From positions 379,553 to 391,857 of the forward strand of contig MU646590.1 in NCBI GenBank assembly GCA_026770585.1: a stretch of 12,305 nt of DNA, read 5' to 3'. The position numbers and the translations under genes are program-made. The notes under the pieces were generated by a model. That model was not told where the DNA came from. It was given only the letters and a program-made list of their open reading frames with translations, and searched no databases. This document shows, piece by piece, positions 1 through 6,582 of the stretch (its first letter is position 1; each line of letters starts with the position of its first letter). The DNA comes from Baffinella frigidus. Lineage: Eukaryota > Cryptophyceae > Cryptomonadales > Baffinellaceae.

Positions 1-205
1 TAAACCCTAAACCCTAAACCCTAAACCCTAAACCCTAAACCCCAAACCCTAAACCCTAAACCCTAAACCCTAAACCCTAAACCCTAAACCCTAAACCCTC
101 AACCCTAAACTCTAAACTCTAAACCCTGAACCAGATCCTAAACCCTAAACGCTAAGCCCAAACCCTACGCCCGAAACCCTAAGCCGTAAACCCTAGTCCC
201 AAACC
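1..205. repeat. Chromosome-end telomere, CCCTAAA type
   Basis: From base 1 to about 96 the sequence is a near-perfect run of CCCTAAA, with one CCCCAAA variant near 41-47. From about 97 to 205 the repeat decays into variants such as CCCTCAA, CTCTAAA, CCCTGAA and CCCGAAA, then merges into unique C-rich DNA. The C-rich strand reading inward from base 1 is the orientation expected of a true left chromosome end, so the window probably starts at or near a physical terminus. The 7-base unit is the type known from plants and several algal groups. Confidence 0.95.
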
Positions 206-540
206 CCCCAAGCCCGCCCTCCCTTGAGCAGATGCACGCGCCAGAGCCCTCTCTGAATGCCCGTTTTATATAAATGACTTCGTATCCCGCCCGAGGCGGG
301 CCCGTCCAGGACTCCGTCCTCACACCCTCCATGCCCTCTCCCCCTGCCCTCCCTGCCCTGCCCGCCCTCCCTACCCGCCATGCTTCTTCGATCAGGAGAA
401 CGCACCCTCCTGCCAAGGACCAGTCTCCCTGGGTGTTCGCACGTGCGCGCACCCGCACCCGCGGAGCCTGCCCCCCTCTGGCCTACCCTGCGCACCAGAG
501 CGGCGGTTCCTGAAGACAGTCGTCAACCCTGTCCCTGGAG
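205..540. other. C-rich subtelomeric spacer, no gene seen
   Basis: This stretch is C-rich and includes a low-complexity run of CCCTGCC-like units near 330-375. Open frames on either strand are Pro/Arg/Gly-rich by-products of that composition. Bases 289-331 are a diverged relative of the right arm of the inverted repeat at 811-902. I see no coding signal. Confidence 0.5.
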
Positions 541-542
541 CC

Positions 543-738
543 GTTGCTGACGCGGCCCTCTGGCAGGGAGTAATGGCAGGGATGGAGGGTTCCTAGGACC
601 TCCTACCGTAGGCCGAGGGATCCTAGGACCACAAAGTCTCGGCCTACGGTAGGAGGTCCTAGGCAATCCCGTAGGCCTAACTACCCCATTTTCAGGCCGT
701 TGCCCTATTAATGTGATCTGTTGCTGACGCGGCCCTCT
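543..738. repeat. 19-bp direct repeats bracketing a truncated palindrome
   Basis: The 19 bases starting GTTGCTGACG occur identically at 543-561 and 720-738, on either side of the truncated palindromic element at 592-714. They could be an unusually long target-site duplication or the footprint of a local duplication. The flanking bases differ (541-542 CC versus 718-719 CT), so the match stops sharply. Confidence 0.8.
592..714 (+). mobile_element. Truncated copy of the CCTACCGTAGG palindromic element
   Basis: Bases 592-714 align without gaps to 8352-8474, with about 5 differences in 123 positions (about 96 percent). The stem is visible: 602-612 pairs with 643-653. The outer 51 bases of the left arm of the full copy are missing and replaced by unrelated G-rich sequence. 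No reading frame or transposase is present, so this is a non-autonomous MITE-like element. Confidence 0.8.
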
Positions 739-810
739 CCTTCTTCCAGGTTGTGACGGTCGAGGCGGTCTCGCCCGACTACAAGCCTCCCCGCAAATAG
801 CGCTCCCTGT

Positions 811-902
811 GAGGACCGGGTCCGGGATGGGCCCGCCTCAGGGGAAAAGGACCCCGTGGAGCCCTTTTCCCCTGAGGCGGGCCCATCCCGGACCCGGTCC
901 TC
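811..902. repeat. Perfect 40-bp inverted repeat (hairpin)
   Basis: Bases 811-850 are the exact reverse complement of 863-902, separated by a 12-base spacer (851-862). The arms are GC-rich and would form a very stable hairpin or cruciform. A diverged single arm lies at 289-331, so this is a family rather than an accident. Perfect arm identity implies recent origin or continuing gene conversion. Confidence 0.9.
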
Positions 903-970
903 GCACTCCCTCCGCGGATGGTCTCGTGTCTGGTGAGGCAAGGCAGCGCTGCCTAGTGGCGCGGGTGGGT

Positions 971-1076
971 ATATCCCTCAAGTGCCCAGTAGGCTCCTAC
1001 GCCCTACCGTAGGACCCTAGGACCTGCCTAGGACCTCTTGGCCTACAAATTTGAGGGCATGGCCACTTAAGGGATA
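971..1076 (+). mobile_element. Small MITE-like element, CCTAGG/CCTACCGTAGG family, copy 1
   Basis: The ends form an imperfect terminal inverted repeat: TATCCCTCAAGTG at the left and the complement of CACTTAAGGGATA at the right. The interior carries CCTACCGTAGG (1003-1013) followed by several CCTAGG palindromes. The interior recurs at 2804-2891 and, in reverse, at 3013-3107, so this is a dispersed non-coding family. Confidence 0.65.
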
Positions 1077-1125
1077 GGCGCTAAGGGCATCGAAGGACGC
1101 AAGTAACTGCAAGCCTCCCCGCAAG

Positions 1126-1247
1126 TACAGGGGTACCTCGCTCATAAGAAATCGCCCCCCCCTAGGACCCTGCAGGAGGACCATGGCTAGGGTTCTATGG
1201 TGGTCCTAGGGGGGGGGGCGCTTTCTTATGAGCGAGGTACCCCTGTA
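1126..1247. mobile_element. TA-flanked MITE, copy 1
   Basis: The element begins TACAGGGGTACCTCGCTCAT and ends with the reverse complement of that sequence, giving terminal inverted repeats of roughly 30 bp, then C-runs and G-runs that also pair, around a loop near 1172-1205. Both ends abut TA, the target used by Tc1/mariner-type elements. The total is about 122 bp with no coding capacity. Two related copies follow at 1312 and 1537. Confidence 0.85.
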
Positions 1248-1329
1248 GCGTTACCTCCGCAGAGGGTCCGCCAGATACAGGGGTACCTCGCTCGTACTGC
1301 GGAGGTAACGCTACAGGGGTACCTCGCTC
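1230..1329. repeat. 33-bp perfect inverted repeat linking MITE copies 1 and 2
   Basis: Bases 1230-1262 are the exact reverse complement of 1297-1329. The arms take in the facing ends of MITE copies 1 and 2 plus 15 bases of shared flank (GCGTTACCTCCGCAG and its complement). A solitary MITE end (TACAGGGGTACCTCGCTCGTA) sits between them at 1276-1296. This suggests an inverted duplication that included target flank rather than two independent insertions. Confidence 0.85.
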
Positions 1330-1434
1330 GTAAGAAAACGCTCCCCCCCAAGGACCCTACAGTAGCCCTATTTCTAGGCTCCTATGGTGGTCCTATGGGG
1401 GGGGGCGATTTCTTGTGAGCGAGGTACCCCTGTA
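1312..1434. mobile_element. TA-flanked MITE, copy 2
   Basis: This has the same termini as copy 1 (TACAGGGG ... CCCCTGTA) and about the same length, 123 bp. The TIR interior differs slightly (CTCGTAAG instead of CTCATAAG). The central loop reads ACCCTACAGTAGCCCTATTT and resembles copy 3 more than copy 1. It is non-coding. Confidence 0.85.
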
Positions 1435-1536
1435 GCGAGCGAGGAGGAAGGAGGGGGAAGGGGGGGCTGTGGAGGTGGTCGCGCCGGCAAGCGGCACCGA
1501 TCGAGGCGATGCAGCACACTCTCCCCTCGCTATCGC
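1435..1536. other. Purine-rich spacer between MITEs
   Basis: This short G/A-rich stretch (1440-1480) is followed by GC-rich unique sequence. It repeats the CGAGCGAGG end motif once and holds nothing else recognisable. Confidence 0.4.
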
Positions 1537-1659
1537 CACAGGGATACCTCGCTCATAAGAAACCGCACCCCCCTTGGACCCTACAGTAGGGCTATGCCCA
1601 GGGCCCTGTGGTGGTCCTGTGGGGGGGTGGCGGTTTCTTATGAGCGAGGTACCCCTGTA
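1537..1659. mobile_element. TA-flanked MITE, copy 3
   Basis: About 123 bp. The left end has degenerated (CACAGGGATACC), while the right end keeps GGTACCCCTGTA. The inverted arms continue through AAGAAACCGC and its complement GCGGTTTCTT, enclosing a loop near 1581-1605. A G9 run follows immediately at 1661-1669. The open frames crossing this block on both strands are palindrome translations and not genes. Confidence 0.82.
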
Positions 1660-1669
1660 GGGGGGGGGG

Positions 1670-2455
1670 CTGCGTTCTCGCGGGCGGCTGCCTCTGTCAC
1701 GCCATGGCGTATGAACGCTACTGGCCCCACGTCTCACGAGGACCACTCGACGACGAGCTGTGACCCAAATCCAGATGAGTCCTTCTATTATTTGGCACTT
1801 TGTAGTACAAATTGGTCGAGTAGATGGACGCACGTCCGTATTCCGGACGGCAAGGCTCATTCTTGAATTTAGTACCAGGAATTGAATTTTGGGACGACTT
1901 AACTTTTCCAGCCCATACCAAAAAAAAGAATTTACTACACGTGGACGACCCGAAAAGAGGTCGTCAGTTTTCAAGTTTTTCACCGTGTTTACTACACAGC
2001 CCAGCGTCGCGTGGGATGCCTCATAAGTGGCGTCCTCATAACCTTGCGTCCTTACATGCCCTTAGAGCCTAGATACCCACATGGCGGAAGGCAGGGGGGG
2101 GGTCGTCTTGGAGGGAACCGCGCTTACTGGAATTAAGTCCCACTGCTACGGTAGGCGAATGCCCACGTGTGTGCATGTTAGTAATGTGTATATTGTCTTT
2201 GAGAAGAATATCAAAAGTGGTTGGCTCCAATGGCTCCTACTGCTGCGGGCGAGGGCGAGGGTGCCCATGCACCTCTCGTGCCCCCTGGTGGAGATTGACG
2301 CTGTCGTGCCTTCATGTTCGTGTCAATAAAGAGCTCTTCTCTCGGCGGGTCTGATGCTGCAGAGGGGGCGGTGAGGCTGAGGTGCCAGAGACCGCCCCCC
2401 TGGACCACGCATCATACATCAGCCCTCTGGTTTACATGTAGGGTGCAGTGTTGGG
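1670..2455. other. Gene-poor stretch with small hairpins
   Basis: No convincing gene is visible. Contents are a 7-bp stem with an 8-base loop (1944-1965), the decamer TTTACTACAC twice (1931-1940 and 1988-1997), a 23-base segment near 2046-2068 that is a diverged inverted copy of 1081-1103, an AATAAA at 2325-2330, and a compound stem at 2352-2414 (GGGGGCGGT 2364-2372 pairing with 2391-2399; TGATGC 2352-2357 pairing with 2409-2414). The short open frames here lack codon bias or recognisable motifs. Confidence 0.5.
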
Positions 2456-2484
2456 CCCTAATCCCTAAACACCAAACCCTCAAG
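2456..2484. repeat. Short telomere-like C-rich patch
   Basis: CCTAATCCCTAAACACCAAACCCTCAA-like sequence resembles degenerate CCCTAAA, in the same orientation as the terminal telomere. It is too short to prove telomeric origin. Confidence 0.5.
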
Positions 2485-2790
2485 GCATGCTGAAACCGGG
2501 AGGCGCTGAAGCAAGGGGAGGAAGGGCGTCACGAGCGAGTTTTTATTGGGTTAAATGGCCGTATGGCCGCACGCTCCCTTGGTGAGACTCTGCTGCAGCA
2601 CGTCAATTCGACAACACTAGTGAGCGACTCAAGATGCAGAATTCGGAGCCCTCTTCAGCCTCGCGGAGATTAAGATATGCAGAGGAGAGTGCCAAGTGTG
2701 TTCAGACTTGAGGCCGAGAATCTGCGCGTGGTCCAGAGCAAAGTCGCCAGGCCACTTCTCTCCCCAAATTTGTACACAAAATTTATTTAC
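2485..2790. other. Unique sequence, nothing recognised
   Basis: There is no long open frame, repeat or RNA motif. Composition is moderate and AT-richer near 2765-2795. A TTTATT at 2782-2787 would be AATAAA on the minus strand, but it lies about 360 bases beyond the stop of the minus-strand gene, which is far for a polyadenylation signal. Confidence 0.4.
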
Positions 2791-2803
2791 ATATGGTGCA
2801 CGG

Positions 2804-2891
2804 CCAGTAGGCCCATACGTCCTACCGTAGGGCCCTAGGACCTGCCTAGGACCTCTTGGGGGTCAATTTTGACCCGCTGGCCACTTAGGGG
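2804..2891 (+). mobile_element. MITE-like element, CCTAGG/CCTACCGTAGG family, copy 2
   Basis: The segment aligns with 984-1076 through the CCAGTAGGC start, the CCTACCGTAGG core (2821-2831), CCTAGGACCTGCCTAGGACC and the GGCCACTTA end. The 11 bases ATGGTGCACGG flank it at 2793-2803 and 2892-2902, a candidate target-site duplication. Similar GGTGCAC motifs recur just downstream, however, so local repetition is an alternative. Confidence 0.65.
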
Positions 2892-2943
2892 ATGGTGCAC
2901 GGTCTCAAGTACGACCCGTGCTCTCACAACACTCGCAGATAGT

Positions 2944-2974
2944 GGTGCACCAGACATCGGGTGCACCAGATATC
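2944..2974. repeat. 16-bp tandem pair GGTGCACCAGAYATC
   Basis: GGTGCACCAGACATC at 2944-2958 is repeated as GGTGCACCAGATATC at 2960-2974 with one change. It lies between two palindromic elements. Confidence 0.75.
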
Positions 2975-3012
2975 CCGTCAGTGACCAACGGGCGAGTAAT
3001 CGCCCGTGGAAG

Positions 3013-3107
3013 CCCTAGGCAGGTCCTAGGGCCCTACGGTAGGGCCCTAGGCACGTCCTAGGGCCCTACGGTAGGGCGTATGAGCCTTCTGGTCATTTAA
3101 GAGATAT
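3013..3107 (-). mobile_element. CCTAGG/CCTACCGTAGG element, copy 3, with internal 32-bp duplication
   Basis: Read on the minus strand, the element starts TATCTCTTAAATGACC and continues into CTCATACGCCCTACCGTAGG, matching the left end of the 971-1076 copy. It lies in inverted orientation to the 2804-2891 copy, so the two form a larger inverted pair. Bases 3013-3044 and 3045-3076 are a tandem 32-bp duplication with one mismatch. The element ends 36 bases beyond the stop codon of the plastid-protein gene and may lie in its 3' untranslated region. Confidence 0.65.
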
Positions 3108-3142
3108 CGGCCCACAGCAACTCCAGGCAGCTCTTGCGCGCC

Positions 3143-3910
3143 TCAGTGATGGTCGCGGCGGCGGAAGAACAGCTTGACGCTCGAGAAGGTCATGAGCATC
3201 GCCGCCAACGACTTGAGCATGCTGCGGATCGCGACGGCGCCCAACTTGTAGCCCGGCATACGCTGGACAAGAACGTGCGGCTTCACAGCCATGAGCTCCT
3301 GCCGCGTCACCCGATGCCAGCCCGCCGCGGCCGCCGACTTCCATGCGTCCTTGGGCGCTCGCGCCGCCGCCGCCGCCGCCCCCTTCGTGGCTGCCGCTGA
3401 TGCTCTGTCGAGGTACGAGCCGTCTCCGTCCTCGGTGCTGCGAGCCGAGGTCGGAGTAGACGACGGTCCCGATATGCGCGGGTCCTTGAGCTCCCGCTCC
3501 GCGACGACCTCCGATGACGAGGTGACGGCTGACGTGTCATATTCCATCGACGAGAACCAGTCGCCACTAGCCATGGCCGGCTTTGCTCCAAACAGGAGGA
3601 CGGCGGTTGCGAGCGCCATCGAAACTGCCGAGAAACGGCGAGCAGCGCCGGAGAAAAAACCCGCGCCCCGCGCGCTGGCCGGGGCCTTCGATGCCGCTCC
3701 GCCAGTCAATTCCATCGCAGGTGGGGTGCTCCGCATGTAGAGGGAGCCGCGGAAATCGCGTGGCGCCCGCAGACCGTTCAGTTGTGTTTGAATTCGCACG
3801 CCAGAAAAGCCAGCGATGCTCCCGGCGACCGGCGGCGCAAAACCGCGCGCAAACGGGAGGCATCCAAGGAGAAGCGCGGAGAGCATGCAGATCCGCCGGT
3901 GCCCGTCCAT
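3143..3910 (-). CDS. Plastid-targeted, probably thylakoid-lumen protein of unknown function
   Basis: A 255-residue intronless frame. Residues 1-23 form a signal peptide (basic start, then a Leu-rich core), with predicted cleavage before F24 in the context Arg-Gly-Phe-Ala-Pro-Pro. Phe at this position marks import into secondary red-type plastids. Residues 24-90 are Ser/Arg/Ala-rich, like a transit peptide. At 91-114 come RRFSAVS, a hydrophobic stretch, then LFGAKPAMA: a twin-arginine (Tat)-like thylakoid signal with a Lys before an Ala-x-Ala site. The mature part (from about 115) has an acidic Ser/Thr-rich segment, an Ala tract coded by a GCC-type run near 3363-3381, conserved-looking GWHRVTRQELM, a C-terminal hydrophobic stretch (about 222-249) and an RRRDHH tail. 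I do not recognise the family. I chose the Met at 3910 because it starts a clean signal peptide; Met codons at 3991 or 3886 are alternatives. GC is higher than in the flanking repeats. Confidence 0.75.
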   Translation of the reverse strand: MDGHRRICMLSALLLGCLPFARGFAPPVAGSIAGFSGVRIQTQLNGLRAPRDFRGSLYMRSTPPAMELTGGAASKAPASARGAGFFSGAARRFSAVSMALATAVLLFGAKPAMASGDWFSSMEYDTSAVTSSSEVVAERELKDPRISGPSSTPTSARSTEDGDGSYLDRASAAATKGAAAAAARAPKDAWKSAAAAGWHRVTRQELMAVKPHVLVQRMPGYKLGAVAIRSMLKSLAAMLMTFSSVKLFFRRRDHH

Positions 3911-4260
3911 GCGCGTGCCCCGCGCGTTCAAAAAGTGCGCTGCGCTGCGTGCAGCTCCTCTTTTCTCTGCAGAATCCGCGTGCCCGGCCATGCTGCCCTC
4001 TCCTCCCGCCGTTTTTTGCGCAACCGCTTGTCGACCACCACCACGTGCGGAAAGCGCTTGCACTAAATCGCTCTCTGTGCCCCTCAGGAACCAGCGCCAA
4101 CCTCCTCCGGGGGCGAGCACGTGAATCTGTTGAGTCAAGGGGTATTTTTTCGCTAAAAGTACCCGTTGGTTGAGTGATGACGTGATGAGTTGCAGGGATA
4201 CGTCTTCTCGGTTCTTTGTGTGTGTGCACGCGGACAAGTCCATTCGAGTAAATGGACGTT
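3911..4260. promoter_or_regulatory. Upstream region of the minus-strand plastid gene
   Basis: The frame of the gene stays open upstream to 4243, but the added residues look non-coding and would bury the signal peptide, so this is more likely 5' untranslated region and promoter. No clear TATA box is seen. A GTGTGTGTG microsatellite lies near 4218-4226, where the repeat mosaic begins. Confidence 0.35.
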
Positions 4261-4295
4261 AGTTTGATTCGAATCGATTCGTGTTTGACCAGTCC

Positions 4296-4583
4296 TGGGG
4301 TATTCGTGATTGAAGCTCCTAAACTTCAACCATGGGATACCATGAGCCTCATTAAGGCTGACTTGTGGTTCGGTGTGTGTTCAGTGAGCATGGGAGCGAT
4401 ATCGCATACCTTCACCCGCCCCAAGAGAACCAACCCTTTATCCCCTCTTCACGAGCCTCTGCACTGGAGAGCTAAACGCGATCCGAAAGCAAAAATGCTT
4501 TTTCTGCAGATCCCTTCTACGGAACGGCGTGTCGTTGGCATATGTTGGGCGAAATTAAAACCTAAAGGACCTAAAGGACCTAA
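4296..4583 (+). repeat. ~290-bp subtelomeric module, copy R1 (full)
   Basis: Landmarks in order are GGGGTATTCGTG, AACCATGGGATACCATGAGC, GGTTCGGTGTGTG, CTCTTCACGAGCCTCTGCAC, GATCCGAAAGC, a small AAAGCA/TGCTTT stem, CTGCAG, GGCGTGTCGTTGG, TGTTGGG and finally runs of CCTAAAGGA. The same order recurs in R5 and R6 and partially elsewhere, so open frames inside it are shared by a repeat and not by a gene. Confidence 0.8.
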
Positions 4584-4679
4584 CAAACGTCCCACCTGTT
4601 CACCTGGCGTACAGCGGCCTGTGTGTTTAACAATTTAGTAAACCTTGTTTTCCCCCAAACGAAAAAACAAGGACCTTAA

Positions 4680-4731
4680 CCGTTGGGCTATGTTGGGAGA
4701 AATTAAAACCTGAAGGACCTGAAGGACCTAA
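4680..4731 (+). repeat. Module fragment with CCTGAAGGA run
   Basis: Only the end of the module is present: CGTTGGGCTATGTTGGGAGA, AATTAAAACC and two CTGAAGGAC units. Confidence 0.65.
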
Positions 4732-4810
4732 GACTTTGATCTTTGGTGTCTGGCCGATCTCACCTCACACCCCCACACAATCCATTTCACCTTCTGAAAA
4801 CCTGTTTCCT

Positions 4811-4950
4811 CTGGGGTATCCGTGGTTGACACTCTTATGCTCCAACCATGGGATACCATGAGCCTCAGAACGGCTGACCTGGGTTCGGTGTGTGTGCGAG
4901 CCTGTGAATTTTTGGTCTAACTCAAACACCCCAACAGAACCACCCTGTTA
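4811..4950 (+). repeat. Module copy R2 (5' half)
   Basis: Starts CTGGGGTATCCGTGGTTG, includes AACCATGGGATACCATGAGC, and breaks off after CCAACAGAACCACCCTGTTA, so it lacks the second half. Confidence 0.75.
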
Positions 4951-5041
4951 TTAACCTCGAATCCCCAAATCGTTTGATTCGAATTGATTCGTGTTTTTGA
5001 CCAGTCCTGCAACCTCCTCTTTTACGATGTGATCTCACCTT

Positions 5042-5088
5042 GTGGGGTACCGGTATCCGTGGTTGGAGCTTTTATGCTCCAATCATGT
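5042..5088 (+). repeat. Module copy R3 (short fragment)
   Basis: It keeps only TATCCGTGGTTGGAGCTTTT and ATGCTCCAATCATG from the start of the module. Confidence 0.6.
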
Positions 5089-5334
5089 ATTCACCTCAGA
5101 ATTCCCGAACCGTTTGATTCGAATTGATTCGTGTTTGACCAGTCGAATTGATTCGTGTTTGACCAGTCCTTCAATAAGTGCAATGGTTTTTATGCAGATC
5201 TTTTCTACGGAAAATATGGGGTGGCAGTCCACTCGAGGCTAAAAATGTGACTATTTTAAAAGTTTTAATTTTACAAGTCCTTTACAAGTGAAGAAAATAA
5301 AATAAGGGTGTGGTAATATTGGTACAATAGGGGC

Positions 5335-5380
5335 GTTTGGTTACGACCCCGCTCGAATTCGATCGGGGATGTGACCAAAC
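5335..5380. repeat. 46-bp imperfect palindrome centred on CGAATTCG
   Basis: GTTTGGTTACGACCCCG on the left pairs with CGGGGATGTGACCAAAC on the right, with about four mismatches per arm and no loop beyond the centre. A second small stem, CTAAATGT/ACATTTAG, lies just downstream (about 5397-5420). No coding function is apparent. Confidence 0.75.
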
Positions 5381-5449
5381 CTGCCCGTGACTGGTACTAA
5401 ATGTAGCAGTCCCACATTTAGAATACTCCCTCTTCTAGCCTCGAGTGGA

Positions 5450-5509
5450 AGGCGTGTCGTTCGGCCATGTTTGGAGAAATCAAAACCTAAAGGACCTAGA
5501 GGACCTAAT
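5450..5509 (+). repeat. Module fragment with CCTAAAGGA run
   Basis: GGCGTGTCGTTCGGCCATG, then AAATCAAAACCTAAAGGACC and related units: the end portion of the dispersed module. Confidence 0.65.
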
Positions 5510-5590
5510 GCCAAAAGCTTTTGCCTGATGACCCCAAGTCCCTGCTGGCGAGGGACTTACAGCTCTAAGACGATTTTAAAAGCAAATTCA

Positions 5591-5606
5591 GGACTTTTAA
5601 AAGTCC
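5591..5606. repeat. Perfect 16-bp palindrome GGACTTTTAAAAGTCC
   Basis: A self-complementary 16-mer in an AT-rich patch, followed closely by a T-run (about 5609-5617). Related ATTTTAAAAG words occur at about 5253 and 5573. It could be a fold or a binding site; nothing decides which. Confidence 0.7.
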
Positions 5607-5637
5607 GATTTTTTTTTAAATTCTTAGGAGGGGGGCT

Positions 5638-5663
5638 CCTACCGTAGGCAATCCGTAGGCTGC
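5638..5663. repeat. Fragment of the CCTACCGTAGG element
   Basis: CCTACCGTAGGCAATCCGTAGG matches the interior of the 592-714 and 8301-8474 elements, followed by AAGTACCTCGCT, which resembles the MITE end. It is a hybrid relic. Confidence 0.55.
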
Positions 5664-5770
5664 AAGTACCTCGCTGGCGAAAGCTTTTTGCATGACTCCT
5701 CTCAGGGCTGGGGGTAGTTTTTTGTTGGTGGCGGTAACAGAGGCCCCGTTACCGGATCGGTAGTCCTGCC

Positions 5771-5908
5771 TTTAGGTCCTTTAGGTTTTAATTTCTCCCA
5801 ACATAGCCCAACGACACGCCGTTCCGTAGAAGGGATCTGCAGAGAAAGCATTTTTGCTTTCGGATCGCGTTTCGCTCTCCAATGCAGAGGCTCGTGAAGA
5901 GGGGATAC
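5771..5908 (-). repeat. Module copy R4, inverted
   Basis: This is the reverse complement of the second half of R1: on the minus strand it runs from TATCCCCTCTTCACGAGCC through GGCGTGTCGTTGGGCTATGT to CCTAAAGGACCTAAAGG. The inverted placement shows that the mosaic was rearranged and is not a simple tandem array. Confidence 0.8.
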
Positions 5909-5937
5909 AAGCCTAAGCATGGCTTCTCTGTAGAACC

Positions 5938-6229
5938 AGTTGCAGCGTTCGCCTATGTCAGATGTTGGGAGCTCGAAGAACGTAAAGGGCCTAAATCCCG
6001 CAAATATTTCCCCTTGAATCCCGTTTGAAAATCCGGCCTTTCTAGAGGCCCAACATAGGCGGACGCTTGAAGAACCTAAAGGACCTAAATCCGTACAGAA
6101 CAGATGTTGGGAGCTCCAAGAACCTTAAGGACCTAAAGGACCTAAAGGAAGCCTGGCTTTTCTGCAGAACAAGTTCCGGTGTCCGCCTGTGTTGGGAGCT
6201 CGAAGAACCTGAAGGACCTAAAGGAATCT
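5938..6229 (+). repeat. Tandem GTTGGGAGCTCGAAGAACC / CCTAAAGGA units
   Basis: Four related units of about 65-75 bp, centred near 5965, 6065, 6105 and 6195, each with a TGTTGGGAGCTC-like word, GAAGAACC and one to three CTAAAGGAC repeats, often preceded by CAGAACAAGTTCCGGTGTCC. Similar units recur inverted at about 7535-7660 and direct at 7800-7880. Confidence 0.75.
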
Positions 6230-6260
6230 CGAAATAACGAATCTTGTTCTCTCCTGACAT

Positions 6261-6557
6261 CTGGGGTATCCGTGGTTGGAGCTCTTATGCTTCAACCATG
6301 GAATACTATGAGCCTCACAAAGGCTGACTTGGGTTCGGTGTGTGTGTGTGAGAGCATGGGAGCGATGTCGCATACCTTTACAAACCCCAACAGAACCACA
6401 CTGTATCCCCTCTTCACGAGCCTCTGCACTGGAGAGCTAAACGCGATCCGAAAGCAAAACTGCTTTCTCTGCAGTCCTTTCTAAGGAAGGGCGTGTCGTT
6501 GGCATGTGTGGAGAGAAAGTAAAACCTCAAGGACCTAAAGCCAAAGGACTAAAGGAC
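6261..6557 (+). repeat. Module copy R5 (full)
   Basis: It has the same landmark order as R1, with a longer GT run (GGTGTGTGTGTGTGAGAG) and small indels. It ends in CCTCAAGGACCTAAAG units. Confidence 0.8.
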
Positions 6558-6582
6558 CTTAAGGTGGTTTAATGGTCTCAAG

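Larger units (their letters stand above)
4264..5169 (+). repeat. Dispersed GTTTGATTCGAATTGATTCG repeat
   Basis: The motif GTTTGATTCGAATYGATTCG followed by GTGTTTGACCAGTC occurs at 4264-4294, 4972-5006 and 5112-5144. At 5121-5168 its last 24 bases are tandemly duplicated with no mismatch (5121-5144 and 5145-5168). The first copy directly precedes repeat module R1. Confidence 0.8.

Noticed and set aside
1384-1983. Long open frames on both strands with repeated RGTSLIRN / ERGTPVA peptides
   Set aside because: They are translations of the palindromic MITE arms, open on both strands because the arms are inverted copies. Similarity between them is DNA-level.
2081-2330. Possible short gene ending near AATAAA at 2325
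   Set aside because: The 82-residue frame includes a G-run and shows no domain or codon bias. One AATAAA is not enough.
3291-4173. Several long plus-strand and alternate-frame ORFs over the plastid gene
   Set aside because: They are shadows of a GC-rich coding region. Only the minus-strand frame has a coherent series of targeting signals.
4252-4638. 128-residue plus-strand frame
   Set aside because: It is a translation of repeat module R1. Related frames in R5 and R6 are broken at different places, so it is not conserved as protein.
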